Below are positions 11,830 to 23,295 of a DNA stretch of 64,000 nucleotides, one piece after another. This stretch comes from Heterobilharzia americana (Eukaryota > Platyhelminthes > Trematoda > Strigeidida > Schistosomatidae): assembly GCA_944470555.2 (NCBI GenBank), contig OX104130.1:56453491-56517490 (forward strand), written 5' to 3'. Position numbers and translations under genes: made by a program. Each line of letters begins with the position of its first letter. The stretch's first letter is position 1. The notes beneath the pieces were generated by a model that was not told the origin of the DNA, did no database searches, and saw only the letters and a list, made by a program, of their open reading frames with translations.

Positions 11830-13560
11830 GGTGTCCTGTTACAAAGCTGGAGAAGCATTTCCGTTCTCCTCTTGTTAGCTAGGTTGAGTAGTGTTTTGCG
11901 AGCACATTTCACAATCTGGCGTATGGTACTACTGATGTACTCGGTTCCACAAAGCAAGTAAAGTGATACACATACACACTGTGTCCCAGTTTAGCAGTTT
12001 ACCTTTTGTATACTGACGAATGAGCTTCTGAGAGGAGAATGTGATTCTGAGATTGACTGAAAAGAATGTTCTTGATCTCGATAACCTCTTCCTAAAGATA
12101 TCTACCACGTTATCCTCCTTAAATTTAAGTTTTAACAGTAAAATCATTTTCGGAGCAATAGATGAGTGTTCCGCTATGTTTTTCTGCTTCACATTCTTAG
12201 ATATAAATTTCACTGGCTATCTATTTTCTGTCAGGATTTCTTGCAAATTTTCTAGTTCATCATAGATAGTATCCTTCGTGCATATTCTTCATATTCTTGA
12301 GGGAGATTAACTGATAACATCCTTCCTTCTTTTTAAGGACACAAGTTTGAAAATTGATGAACTGCACATTCGAATAAGACTTTCTGTAAATAGATCTCTG
12401 GACTGAATTGTCATCCTTTCTTTGAAATTGGACATAAAGGAAGTCTAATTTGGAGCTTGACTTTGCTTCTGGAGTGAACTTGATGAAGGGATAAACACTA
12501 CTAAAATTTTGAAACAGGTTTTCAAGATTCTTATTCTCGTCACAAATTATAAAGGTGTAGTCTATGTATCTTCCTTAGATATAAAACCCAAAGATTTTTT
12601 CGATAAGGTTGCTACATTTCGGTGTAGGCAGAGGGATCCGGCCCACACATGATAAGACCGAAATGCACTCAACAGCAGCGATTCTCTCGCTTGTAACTTT
12701 TACGAGCTTCGTACACACTGTTCCTAACCTCTAATTTACCTAAGTACACTCTAGCGCTGGGACGATGCATTTTCACCAGGAGGAGCAGTGTAACCCATTC
12801 GAAACATTACTCATTCACTTTTCAGTTTCAATTTCTAGACTCCGTCACTTCTTCGGGGTCAAGCTCCACTGTTTGTCAGCTATCTCATTACTAAATGTAA
12901 GTACAATTTGTGTAGTTGCTGGGTCGTCAGCTCATGTTTCTTTCTTCCTCTTTCCCTTCCAGATTCTCGTGGTCACCACTTTGCCGAGGCCTGGTATCTG
13001 GCTCCAACTTTTAAATCCGATCCTGAGGGATATTATCTCTTTAATTAATATTCCAAACACTTCTGATCCGCCTGCGTCAGACAGTTTAGACAGCAGGAGA
13101 TTACTCGAAGTATAGATTAGGATGCTGTATTGACAAACGACCCAAAAATTTTGAAACCAGTAACAAGCAGATGGAATGCTCTATAGTAACACAATTAAAC
13201 AAATGTCCAACTATAAGGTGAATATTGAATACACCAATAAGCGGAATGTGACAAATAAGTTACACGGTTGTTTTTTCTGGGATTTTGTAAATGAGTCACC
13301 TTGTAAGAGTGCTAAAGGCTATCCCATTGCGACCCCATCTGTCAGACTGTAGATTTCATTATTAAATTTGAACGGCATGTTGAGAATATATCTAAAAATA
13401 AATTCTTTCAAACAGTGATTTCGGATATCAACGCTTAAGCTATGCGACTGAATGGACTCAGAAAACAAATCAGTTCCGTTAGTGGGACATCTGCGAATAG
13501 TTGGATGACATTCAGAGAAATCATCCTCTTCCCTGAATGATTATATCAGCAAAGTGAACT
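11830..13560 (-). pseudogene. PLE (b) reverse transcriptase and endonuclease remnant
   Basis: On the minus strand the landmarks run 5' to 3': DVPLTELICFL (after motif A) near 13470, SLTDGVAMG (motif B, followed by a stop) near 13330-13360, and motif C near 12570 with YIDY in place of YVDD, so the second catalytic aspartate is lost. Then come KLDFLYVQF, RSIYRKSYSN (the usual YRKPTHSN block) and a region at 11929-12213 that matches element (c) at 56670-56790. The endonuclease part has CGTEYISSTIR, where YIG has become YIS. About 500 bases between motifs B and C (12720-13240) do not fit the PLE and look like foreign sequence. Confidence 0.75.
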
Positions 13561-13620
13561 GTGCCACGCAGGCTGTTTCAAATTTCATTCTTCACTGGAT
13601 TAAATAAAAAAACACTAAAC

Positions 13621-14059
13621 AAACTCAGGAGACTTGACTCATTTTGATAAATCTGTAAAAGGTTTTACAAAGCACAGTCAAGCCACTCGAAAAGAGTAAG
13701 GTTATGACATCTCGGCACAGCTGAAGCATAACCAATCCAAAAGTTCAAACTATCATTATAGGTTCAAAAGAAGTGTATACAACCTCCTTTTTACCCATGA
13801 TCGTTGTAGAAAATTGATTGCTCAGAAAATTCCCTTAAAGTGCAACTATGTTATATCAGGCAGTTATTTGTTTATTTCTCCATTTTGAACACTTAAAGAC
13901 ATTGAGTAGCCTTCCCTTGCAGTGTAATTTATTTTGACTTTTGACTGGGAGTAACTCTGGAATATTATATCTTTTGTACAATGTATTTATGGGTGTACTG
14001 GTAAGGAAATGATTTCGTCACAAACGAAATGTTTTTCTTCATTGCAATCGTCTTCTCTC
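13621..14059 (+). repeat. Inverted copy of the PLE (b) 3' arm at its truncated 5' end
   Basis: Reverse complement of 11387-11825 with one mismatch seen. It starts exactly where the reverse transcriptase sequence breaks off. Confidence 0.9.
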
Positions 14060-14061
14060 TG

Positions 14062-14070
14062 TTTCTATTT
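14062..14070. repeat. Target-site duplication of PLE (b), right copy
   Basis: Second copy of tttctattt, matching 11351-11359. Confidence 0.6.
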
Positions 14071-14522
14071 ATCAAATGGGTGTTTTTGTATTCGATACAA
14101 CTGACTTATCATGATTGTTTGATTGTTGTCCCGCAGACCATCTGAATGAAATCAAAAGCCCTTTAATGTTGTTTCCCTGACTTTTTAAATACTGTCCAAT
14201 AGAATGCAAACTCTAGAACTGGAATGCTAATGAATTAACTTACTCACCGCATAGTTTCATAAATTTAACTCTATTTTGTCCACTTTAACAACAAAATAGG
14301 TTCAGGAGTCCTGCTGCGTTTTTCGGTGAACACGATTCATTATCGCTTGCGGCAGAATCTGATGACGTGTAGGCTAGTGTAACTTTATTATCAGTAAATG
14401 ATTGGGAAAGTTTATAAGGCAGTGACAGGGAATCTCAGTCATAACGCGAAGGTGCTTGAATGCTTCTAATGGCATAAGGATGATTGGTTCTTCTTGGCTA
14501 CTTATTCTATGAAGTCTTACTT

Positions 14523-14683
14523 TATCTTTAAGTGTCTCTGAATAAAATGAATTGATATTGGATGTTGCATCAACTAGGAAGTGTAACTTCACAGACGGAT
14601 TACACACAGGTTCAAGAGATTTATTTGATTCCAATACACATGAACCGAACGTCCGCTTTCTAAAACCGCATCTGTAACACACT
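14523..14683 (-). CDS. Candidate orphan exon, unknown protein
   Basis: On the minus strand an open segment begins just after a possible acceptor (gtgttacag) and reaches a possible donor (aaa|gtaaga) at about 14523. The frame stays open to 14374. The peptide begins CGFRKRTFGSCVLESNKS and includes VKLHFLVDATSNINSFYSE. It has balanced codon use and no transposon motif. I do not recognise the family. It could be one exon of a gene whose other exons lie too far away or are too small to see, or chance. Confidence 0.25.
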
Positions 14684-15260
14684 CAATGAACAGTTAGATA
14701 CATATATTACACATGAAGGTTAGCTCACAACTATAAGCAAACTGATACTATGTCGAAATACTATTTTAAATATTTCTTGGTTAGAACATGAACTTTACCT
14801 ACATAAACAGGCGATATAAATAGATAAAGACTTGTAAATCTAGAAAGACATGTGGAGCTTTAGTTTCTCTTTTTTTGTATAAATTACAGGGATACAAATA
14901 TGTATGGGTAGTTTCTGTCTGAAGTATACCAGTTTCACATTCAACCTCATAACCCTTCCCCGAGGAGCAAACCAAACTTTATTGATCTAATCTATGATAA
15001 TATTTTCAAAAACCGTTTTCATACATTTACCAACTTTTATCTCTTCTATGAATGAACATTTAATATTGGTTGCAACCTTTTTAGGTGTAATTGGAACAAT
15101 ATCAGTTATCGAATAATTTGACGTTTTGCTGTCAGACTACTTTAAGTAGTTTATATAAACTATGATCAAGATTTGACCGTATAGCATGGCAAATATTGGG
15201 TGCTGAGTAAAAGGTTGACAAGATATAGATTGCATTTGTGTAAGTCACAGAGGGTTTGAA
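14684..15260. other. Non-coding DNA, nothing recognised
   Basis: AT-rich stretch between the candidate exon and the probable 3' tail of the next PLE. No feature supported. Confidence 0.4.
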
Positions 15261-15460
15261 AACAAATGATTCCAACGTTTTGCACGGAAGTCTGGTCAGA
15301 ACTTCTTCAGGGAAATGATCAAAATAAAAACATCATGGATTTATAAATGAATCCCAAAATGTGTATTTAATCTCCTTGTCCAACCTTGTTCGTATAGTCA
15401 GTATCTATCTAAATGATGATAACTAATCATTCAGTGTGAAATTTTATGTCTTTTGTTGTA

Positions 15461-15510
15461 TGGGGTGTGGGTGTGTGTATATATGGATGTTATATGTGTA
15501 TGCATATATG
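15461..15510. repeat. GT/TATG-rich microsatellite
   Basis: Short alternating purine-pyrimidine tract rich in gtgtgt and tatatg. Confidence 0.6.
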
Positions 15511-15708
15511 TACTCAAATCCATATTCGTCTTAATTGTAAATACCAGACAAAAAGGTCACAGGTGACATCATAGTCATTCAGTAGTTTTTATAAGTACAA
15601 CGGTATAGATGAGGCGGATTTATATGCAGTTTCAGTTGGAATATGGTGGTGAATAGTACTGAGAAATTTCTTCTCGTTTATTCAAGGGAAAAAGAGTGGA
15701 GGTGAGTA

Positions 15709-15745
15709 GTGATGATGATGAAAATGATGATAATAATAATGAATC
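15709..15745. repeat. GAT/AAT microsatellite
   Basis: Imperfect run of gat and aat triplets. Confidence 0.6.
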
Positions 15746-15905
15746 AAATCAATCCAGATTGTATTGTTGTTCATGCAGAAATAATGAAGTTGAGACTGGT
15801 GCTGACGGCAAATGCCTTGAGTCACTCTTTCTGCTTACTAACTAGTAATTGCCAAGAGGCAGCTAACTGTACCTCATCACATCCGTTCAGACTGTCTGGA
15901 TTCGC

Positions 15906-16319
15906 TCATATATGTACGGCTTCGGCTGTCGATCTTTCTTGATATGACACAAAACCTTTTTGTAGAACCTTAGTTCCGTCAATTTTGTGTACCATTTCTA
16001 TGGAGTGTAGCGCGATTGCGCATTTATTTTCTAGTTTCTTAACCTCTGTTGAGGTTTTTGGGGTCTGCTTTAAGCACAGTTTATGCTCATTGGCTCTCAC
16101 ATTTAGCTGCCTGGCTGTTTCCCCTACATATATTGCAGTGCAATCTCCGTATTTGATTTCATAAACGCAGTTCTGTTGATTTTCTTTAGGTACTACATCT
16201 TTAACTTTCATTAAGTTAGAAAGTAGGACATTAGCTGCACAACAGTAAACTCTTATGTCATGTTTGTTGAGAATCCTTCTTATTTCTTCTAAAGTCTCCT
16301 TATGGTATGGGATTATCAC
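15906..16319 (-). pseudogene. PLE GIY-YIG endonuclease domain
   Basis: This 137-residue frame has, in order, the EEIRRILNKHDIRVY block, CVYEIKYGDCTAIYVGETAR (the GIY-YIG core, with one of the usual cysteines replaced by Tyr), an EHKL block, and a C-terminal histidine/aspartate region (HSIEMVHKID). The same order occurs in the endonucleases of canonical PLEs, which nick target DNA for priming. It is separated from the reverse transcriptase by stops around 16320-16460, so this copy is broken. Confidence 0.8.
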
Positions 16320-16458
16320 AGTGCTTGTCCAGATCTTCGGAGGGAGTTTCGATGCATCCTTAATTTCATTTTTTAAATATGTTTAACGAAACCTTTGGGA
16401 TAATTGCTTGCTTCCAGTGTGCGGCAAACTAACTTTAACTCTTTTTCCTTATCCTGTT

Positions 16459-17106
16459 TCATTGTAACAAGACAGTCCTGCTGATCAGATTCCGTACGAC
16501 AGTTAATTTAGTAGTAACAGAATGTACAGACTGATAATCGAGGTATCTGTCTGAATGTGTTGCTCCTCTGAAAATCTTAATCTTCAGTCTGTTGTAATTC
16601 TGTCTTTCTACTATACAGTCCATAAAGTTTAATTCCGATAAATTGAATTCAAATTCCTTGGTGAAAGGGATACTTCTGCACATATTGTTTATGCGACAGA
16701 AGAGTTCATCCAGACTGTTTTGGTTGACGATGACAAACGTGTCGTCTACGTACCTTAACCAACTTCTTGAAGGTGTAGAGCAATTTGCAATAGCATTTTT
16801 CTCTAACGAATGCATGAACAAGTTAGCTACCATTGGTGATACTGGAGATCCCATTGCTATACCATCTGTCTGTCGGTTCAGATCTCCTCTGAATGTGAAT
16901 ACAGTTGATCGTAAGCATAATTCCAAGGACTTCAGAATTTCTCTCGGATCGAATGAGCACCATGAACTTAGGTCAGTATCTGACAGCAGTAGGTTGTGAA
17001 TAATATCTAATGCATCTTTAATAGGTACGTTAGTAAATAAAGAGCAAACATCAAAACTTGCCATTGTTTTATCTTCTTCAATGTAAGATGAAATGATTTT
17101 ATTCAT
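16459..17106 (-). pseudogene. PLE reverse transcriptase domain
   Basis: All core motifs are intact: motif A as SFDVCSLFTNVPI (about residue 18), motif B as GIAMGSPVSPMVANLF (about residue 83), motif C as LRYVDDTFVI (about residue 117), then LNFMDCIVER and a degenerate YRKPTHSDRY block (FRGATHSDRY). It is the best-preserved PLE palm in the window. The frame is lost at both ends, so it cannot be translated as the usual 700-800 residue protein. Telomerase-related reverse transcriptases share this motif layout, but the attached GIY-YIG block identifies a PLE. Confidence 0.85.
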
Positions 17107-17301
17107 GAGTTCAGACAGATTATTTATTACTTATTTTAATTCCTTTTCGTATGGTTTTAGGATTCATGAAATGTATTTTGTTAACTTGTACGTGGGTGAG
17201 TTAGTAAAATCCACAACTTGTCTGAGAGAGATATCTGTCTTGAGAAGTTTCAGCAGTCCGTCGAATCTACAAGGGTTGCAACGTTTTGGTGCTAATGAGA
17301 A

Positions 17302-17841
17302 CTATAAAGAAGTACCTAACTTGTCTTTTATAGATTGTATGAGTCTGCTAGTTTTGGCTTCCGGCTTGTTCAGTGTGGCTCGTGACTTTGTAGAACTTAT
17401 CTTCTGATAGGGACCAGCATTAAGATGTTCTCTTGCCTTCTCATAATGGGTTGTATTCATTACCACTGTAGTGTTTCCTTTATCTACCCTCGTGATGATA
17501 ATATTCTTATCTTTGCATAAGTGCTTCATAGCAGAGCTTTCCTCCTTATTTATGTTTGACTTTTTAGGCTTCCGATGTAGTAGTGTGTTCGATATTCTGT
17601 GTCTAACTTCATTTGCTGCTTTATCTGACATACTTTTTAAAGCTGGTACGATTGCAAATGCGACTTCAAAAGCTGATAGACTTGGTTTGTTCAGATTAAA
17701 ATTCAAACCCTTCTGAAGGAGGGATAATTTATATTCAGATAAATTGAGATCACAGAGAATCACTACCACCTTATTCATGTTAGGGCTATTGGATTTATTT
17801 CCTCTGTTGTGGCTTTGAAGATTTGGTCTCTGGTGAAACAT
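17302..17841 (-). pseudogene. PLE N-terminal region
   Basis: This 179-residue frame contains VVILCDLNLSEYKLSLLQKG and IIITRVDKGNTTVVMNTTHYEK, the conserved N-terminal stretch before the PLE fingers ('D-K-G-N/G-TVV' block). It ends with RLIQSIKDKLGTSL and is followed by a frameshift before the palm at 17106. Confidence 0.75.
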
Positions 17842-17850
17842 TCATTCGAA

Positions 17851-18159
17851 CTTTTAAGTAGTTTGGCTATTTCGTAAAACATGTTCACTGATGGAAGATT
17901 GTAAGTATAGTATAGTTTTTCGCCACTGTTTAATTAGCTAGTTGTTATTTGACCATTCGAAAATGAATGGCTGTATATCAGCTTAAAAATGAATGTTACT
18001 TAACCAAGTCTTTGATTTACCTCATTTTCAAACAGACATGTTCAACAATATCTATAGCCATACTGAATATGAGTAGAGCTTTATGATTGTAGTAATTTAC
18101 TGAATTGTTCATTAATGTAACCGTACCCAGTAGAGATTTTTCAGCCTAGATTACGAGCC
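17851..18159. other. Non-coding DNA, nothing recognised
   Basis: Short AT-rich stretch upstream of the PLE. No feature supported. Confidence 0.35.
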
Positions 18160-18285
18160 ATACTCACTATCTGAGAGTCTATGATACTTTCCAGTTGTCT
18201 AGGCTGAAATAGAGTGACACATTCACAGGGAAACCGTTACTCGACAGTAGAACTCTTAAACCAGTGAGCCACAGCTCCACTGTGA
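18160..18285 (-). repeat. tRNA-like repeat fragment
   Basis: On the minus strand the segment contains an A-box-like TGGCTCACTGG near 18261-18271, but only a poor B box. Possibly an old SINE head. Confidence 0.25.
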
Positions 18286-20590
18286 TTATGTATTTTCATT
18301 TAGGCTTATTTGTTTGTTAGAAACATCATGTAGTGCATTTGCTCTCTTTTAGTTTATAGCACTTTAGAAAACATTTATTGTTTGCAGTCTCAGGGACGTA
18401 TTTTGTCTAATATGACTATGGACAGACGAGTGTGTTTGACAAGCCCATTCGGTAAGTGATGGAGTCTCACTGCGTGGCTCATTAACCAAACTAACCATTA
18501 TAAAGTTACTTCCTAACTACTGTTCAATGTTATTTGATTCTCTAAACCATGAGAATGTTTTACCTAAAAAACATAAGTGCTCAATGAAAGTAACATGAAA
18601 AAATCCAGTAGATTTGACTAACTATCGAGTTCTACGTTAGAAGGTATTTGCGGCGCCAAAATGATTATCTAGTTGGGAGGTGCACAAAAATCACCTCATG
18701 AAATCCAGAAACATTTTCAGTACAGTAACTGTCGCTGTCTGAATTCATAGGCCTTTTTAACATGGAAAGTTCCATGTATTTTTGAAATTTTATCGAATGA
18801 TACATCTTGCTGAAATTGAAAGCCCATATGAATTGAGTTAAAAATGATGAACCAAGTGAATTAAGTTATACCATGAACAAGACTAATTAGTAAATACAGT
18901 CTCTTGCAGAGAAAATATTGATTAAAAAATAAATACCGTTTCTGTGGTTGAGATTCATGGTGGACAAGTTTGAGAACAGATATGAAAAGCGTAGATAAGA
19001 AAACAGTAAAAGAGGACGAAATTTTGTATACAAAAGCCGGAGATGTAGGACTTCAGGTGAAGAAAATAAAGTCCAGCTGAAAACTCATTATACAAAGCTT
19101 TATTTAGTCTATCAAAGAAGAGCTTTCGATGTCAACTTAGCAATCATCTTCAGAGCTGATTGATGAAGAAATGCATCAAATGTAATTTTCATGAGTATTT
19201 TTATGGAATTTCTTTTAAAATGAATGGCATATGGATTCTTGAGTTATTCTGTTCCTTCACGCCCGAATTCTACTTTATGGATTCAAAAAAAGAGAGAATA
19301 ACAATTGGAGGAAGATAAAACTAATCCATTTTATTTCGGTGGTACCTGATCAAAAGCTTACAACCTACAATACTAAAAATTTTAGTTTTACTGAAAATGT
19401 AACTTACTTTATTTCGCTGAAAGAAAAGAGAATATCAGTCAGTGATCAGGACGGTGAGGAATGGTCTTGAAGATCACTCTAGCTTACTTGCATCATCTAC
19501 TATTCTTATCGAATGTTTTTAACTAAATTGCTAATTTATTGAATGACCTATTTACGAAATCTGGTAATGATAAGTCCCTTTATTTACATTGCTACTTCGG
19601 TGGTTATTTTTAATAGAGAAACATCTGTTGCACGATGTATGTAGTCGTGACACCTTACCACCAAATGATGTTCATTTTTCTTTCAGGGGAATAAAGTATG
19701 GAAAAATTTTTCTTTTGATAATTTAAATTACAAGTAGATGCTAAGCTACCACTGCAAAAGAAGGGATTCGATTTATCCTGCTACCTTTAATTTTCTATCT
19801 TTTAATTTGATCTCCTTCAAAAGTCCATTGTTGTAGAATCAGATTCTGGAAACTATGGTCAATGTATTCATTTTTTACTATGTCACCTCAGTTTGTGCTG
19901 TGAGGGGTTCTTGTAGTGTAGTAGAAAGTTATGATTTATTTGTAGGTCACGTTAGTCTACTCCTTTTGGAACACTAATGTAAATTGTATTGGGTTGACCT
20001 TCGGTGCTTGTTTTTAAACTGTCTAATTTCTTGCTTGATTTATTTCATTCCTTCTTCATCATTTGGCTTTTGGAGTTTGCGCTTGAATAGGCTTGATATT
20101 TAGGTTTAAAATTACTAGATCAGCTGTCACTAGATTTGTCTTGTTCTGATGCATTCAGAGCAGTAGGAACTCTACTTTTCTTATTGTCCCAATGGAGCAC
20201 TTTGATATCTTGTTCATATCATTTCGAGGGAATTCTTTGCTGTTCATAGCACGACTGTGATAAAAGAAGAAAGAATTCAGCAAACAAATTTGTTTGAATA
20301 CCAGAATAAGAATATAGTTTGCAGAGTAAGCTGACGTCATTTTATTTCACAGTATTTTCCTCAGCTGCATACAACCTTATACGGAGTGATTAAGGATGCC
20401 GGTTTGTGCTTTCCTGATCTTTAAAACACTAACCAGTATTCATATTAAATTTGCTTATTTGATTTATAACACAATGATTCAGTATTATTTACTTGATGAC
20501 GTTTCGAGTATAAACTATTGCTCATAATCATATCATAGTAATCACAATACTTTCGACATACGAAAAATAGCGACAGAATGAGTAGAAATG
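18286..20590. other. Mostly non-coding DNA with a PLE-tail-like motif
   Basis: No gene supported. Near 19095-19160 the minus strand reads CTGAAGATGATTGC followed after about 15 nt by CGAAAGCTC. This resembles the CTGAAGAAG/CGAAACGTT tail seen at 61933-61978, but no coding part is attached. Confidence 0.3.
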
Positions 20591-20599
20591 AGTTCAAAG

Positions 20600-21090
20600 C
20601 TACATTGTGTTACCCCACAAGGAAGTAACATCAGAAACTTTACGTAGGATCCTCAACAAAGCTGGAATTAGGGTGACATTTAGGCCTACAAACTCACTTA
20701 GACATAGGCTTTGTCGGTTTAAGGATCCGATTAATCCAATTAAGCAAATTAATTTAATCTATCAAATTCCATGTAATGACTGTGAGGTCAATTACATAGG
20801 TCAAACTAGTCGGCTGGGGTCATTTAGATTAGCGGAACAAAGGAATTTAGCTAAATATAGGATGACAGACCCCAATAAAATCAATAATCTAGGAAAAATT
20901 TCGCCTGTTGCAATGCATACATCAACACACAACCACACAATAGGATGGGTCGGATAAAAGCATTGTACTTAAATCCAATATAATTAGGTAGAGAGAGAGA
21001 TGAATTGCTGAGTCTTTGTCCATCGAATCAACACCCAACATATGTGATAGGAATGATGCAGCACCTATACCAGAGATATGGAAAATATTA
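20600..21090 (+). mobile_element. PLE fragment, family of element (a), joined to an RTE
   Basis: The segment matches the 3' coding part of PLE (a) and continues past the endonuclease to 'atatggaaaatatta'. It then stops abruptly and RTE sequence begins at about 21091. The reverse transcriptase part is missing. Confidence 0.75.
20607..20957 (+). pseudogene. PLE GIY-YIG endonuclease domain
   Basis: The open frame contains ETLRRILNKAGIRVTFRPTN, then LIYQIPCNDCEVNYIGQTSR, the CxxC-bearing GIY-YIG core with an intact YIG, then an AVAMHTSTHNHTI-like histidine block. It is closely related to 2440-2760. Without a reverse transcriptase domain upstream it is a fragment. Confidence 0.75.
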
Positions 21091-22311
21091 CAACGCTTCG
21101 CATCATCATAGAACAAAGTATAGAATGGCAGTCAACTCATAATCTTATCTCAACTTCATCGACTTTGAAAAGGCCTTCGACAGTGTCGACCGAGAAGTGA
21201 TTTGGCAAGTAGCTGCTTCAACATTGTGGCATGCCACAAACCTTTATCAGCCTCATTCAATAACTATATGAAGATGCCACATGCCAAGTAATTCACAATG
21301 GGAAGCCCAGTGATGCTTTTGAAGCGAAGACAGTAGTGCAACAAGGCTGCCTACCATCACCCATGATATTCCTGATTGTAGTGGACTGGATCATGCAACA
21401 AACAGTGAGGAGCGAGAAGAAGGGGATACGTTGGAGCGGGGAAAAGAACCTAGAAGATTTGGATTTCGCCAACGATGACTTATGTCTAATGTCACACCAA
21501 CTTGAAGGTCCACAGGCGAAAACTAACAAGTTGACAGAAGAGGCAGCGAAGACGGGACTTCAAGTGAACGTAGAAAAGACGGAGTTGATGATGATACCGT
21601 ACCAACACCAACACAGCCACCACCACCACCAACAAGCTCCAATCACCATCAACGGGAAAAACTTAAAGGAAGTAGCCTCTTTCACCTACGCCTACCTAGG
21701 CAGCACTGTTTCAACTGCAGGCGGCGCAGACGAGGACATCAAAGTCAGGATTGGAAAAGCGAGACTGGCGTTCCTTAACCTGAAACCAGTGTGGAGATCT
21801 TCTGCACTCAGCATGTGGAACAAGATCAGGATTTTCAACACCGACGTCAAGTCAGTACTTCTGTATGGCTCGGAGGCTTGGCGCGTTACGAAAGGCATTT
21901 CCAACAAACTGCAGACATTCATCAACAACTGCCGCCTACGCTGACTCGTTACTGAAGCTCAGATGGCCAGAAAGAATAAGCAACAAGGAACTCGGGGAAC
22001 GAACCAACCAAGAACCTATCGCTCTACAAATATGCAGGAAGAAGTGGGGATGGATTTGGCATGCACTGAGAAGACCATTAGAGGATATCACGCGCCAAGC
22101 TAGGCCCTCGAGTGGAACCCAGACGGGAAGCAACGGGTTGGGCGTACGAGACGAGGGTGACATGGAGAAGATCTTGTGAGGAAGAAATGAGAGCTGGTGG
22201 GCTGTCGTGGAGCCAGGTTGAAAAGATTGCAGAGAACAGAGTGCAATGGAGACGTGTTACTGAAGCCCTATGTTCCATAGGAACCCAAGGAACAAATAAT
22301 AATAATAATTC
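21091..22311 (+). mobile_element. RTE-type non-LTR element, 3' half (copy A)
   Basis: The sequence starts inside the reverse transcriptase domain (before motif A) and runs to a 3' tail of AAT repeats at about 22296-22311, as is usual for RTE-clade elements. The 5' half is absent. Its start lies at the same internal site (gcatcatcatagaac) at which copy B, 24233-26358 on the other strand, stops. Confidence 0.8.
21336..21944 (+). pseudogene. RTE reverse transcriptase, palm to thumb and C-terminus
   Basis: Translation gives QQGCLPSPMIFLIVVDWIM (motif B and the usual RTE DW block). Next is LEDLDFANDDLCLMSHQLE, where the catalytic FADD has an inserted Asn codon. Then VEKTELMMI, ITINGKNLKEVASFTY and IGKARLAFLNLKPVWRSS follow, all typical of RTE/SR2-like elements. 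The motif A block (FIDFEKAFDSVDRE) is readable just upstream at about 21167-21195 in another frame. After a stop at 21942 the last part continues in another frame to about 22180. Confidence 0.8.
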
Positions 22312-23012
22312 ATTGCAGACTAACATCAGTTGGAGGACCGCTGAGAAGCTTCATTTGACACCTTGTGAGTACAATGGATTCTCATTGCTGTGGAGTCCTG
22401 TGCTAATGGAAACAGCTGTCTAGTGCTCACAGGTTTTTAACAGTTCTCAAGGTGATATCAGTCTGTGATGACTCCCAACTTGAGATTGTTAAGCGCCCAT
22501 ACACTTACAAATTGAAATCTGGAATTATCTGTCCATTTATACATAATCCTTACTTGCCTTCAATAAGGTGTATAATTTTAGGTCGTATGCAGCTGACGAA
22601 TCACTGTAAAGTTATATTATTTTATCCTGCGAATCTGTCTGTGTCTGCCTTGTTAATAGAGATCTGTTTCTCTATGTGACAACATATACTGTGTGGGAAC
22701 CGAACTTTGACCAGAGGGGAAATGTCATCACAAATACTTTATCATCTAAAAGTTTACAGGTATTCAGATATACAAGGGTACATAAAATCTAATCTAATAA
22801 AAAGGAAATAAATCACGGAGGTTACAATTATAAAAGACATTGAAGGTAACAAAGCTGAGGACTGGCTGTAATGACCTTGTTTAACAATTGAATCGAACAA
22901 TATTCATATCGTCAGATAATATTGAAATTGATAGCAGTAAACAGAGTAGATTATATTCCTAAGTATATTGATCAGTAATTAGGGGGCAATTAACCTCATG
23001 ATTTCGATTCTC
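22312..23012. other. Non-coding DNA, nothing recognised
   Basis: AT-rich DNA between the RTE tail and the first SINE A copy. The short ORF at 22452-22679 matches nothing known to me. Confidence 0.4.
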
Positions 23013-23295
23013 ATGAACTGATTAAATTGTGTCTATCATTTTACACTGTGATCACCAGGCTAGGAGACTCACTATTGCGATGCACTGAGAGAGATATTAG
23101 TTAGATGGGGGTAATGTGTAGGGAGCTCTGGACCTAGGTTTCATGCTTATTGGCACTCATCAGCAAGGCATATCTGCAGCCTCGATGGAACTGATGTCCC
23201 ACTTGAGATTCAAACCCGCATCATCCAGTGCTGTGGTCAGAGGCGTTATCACAGAGCTGTAATTGATTGTCTTCGATCAGCACGTAGGAATAGAT
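23013..23295 (-). repeat. tRNA-derived SINE-like repeat (SINE A)
   Basis: Read on the minus strand it has a tRNA-like head with an A-box-like 'agctctgtgat' and a B-box-like 'gggtttgaatctca', then a body containing 'tgccaataagcatgaaacc' (here reverse of 'ggtttcatgcttattggca'). The same units recur at 23296, 24073, 26597, 31600 and 42590. Confidence 0.65.

Larger units (their letters stand above)
11360..14061 (-). mobile_element. Penelope-like element (b) with 439-bp inverted arms
   Basis: The element reads on the minus strand: inverted arm (14059-13621), truncated reverse transcriptase, GIY-YIG remnant, then the 3' arm (11825-11387) plus 27 extra bases to 11360. The arms differ at one position that I could find by eye. 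The 3' arm corresponds to the 3' untranslated region and includes the last codons and the stop. A 9-bp direct repeat flanks the unit. Nearly identical arms combined with badly decayed coding sequence suggest that a defective template was copied recently, or that the arms have been homogenised. Confidence 0.85.
15262..17850 (-). mobile_element. Penelope-like element, second family, long but broken copy
   Basis: A minus-strand PLE that keeps the N-terminal region (17841-17302), a reverse transcriptase domain with intact motifs (17106-16459) and the GIY-YIG endonuclease (16319-15906). Frameshifts separate the three blocks. A tail motif reading CTGAAGAAG, then about 21 nt, then GCAAAACGTT at 15303-15262 resembles the tail of the PLE at the right end of the window and probably marks its 3' region. 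GT and GAT microsatellites (15461-15510, 15709-15745) lie inside the tail. I found no inverted arms for this copy. Confidence 0.8.
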
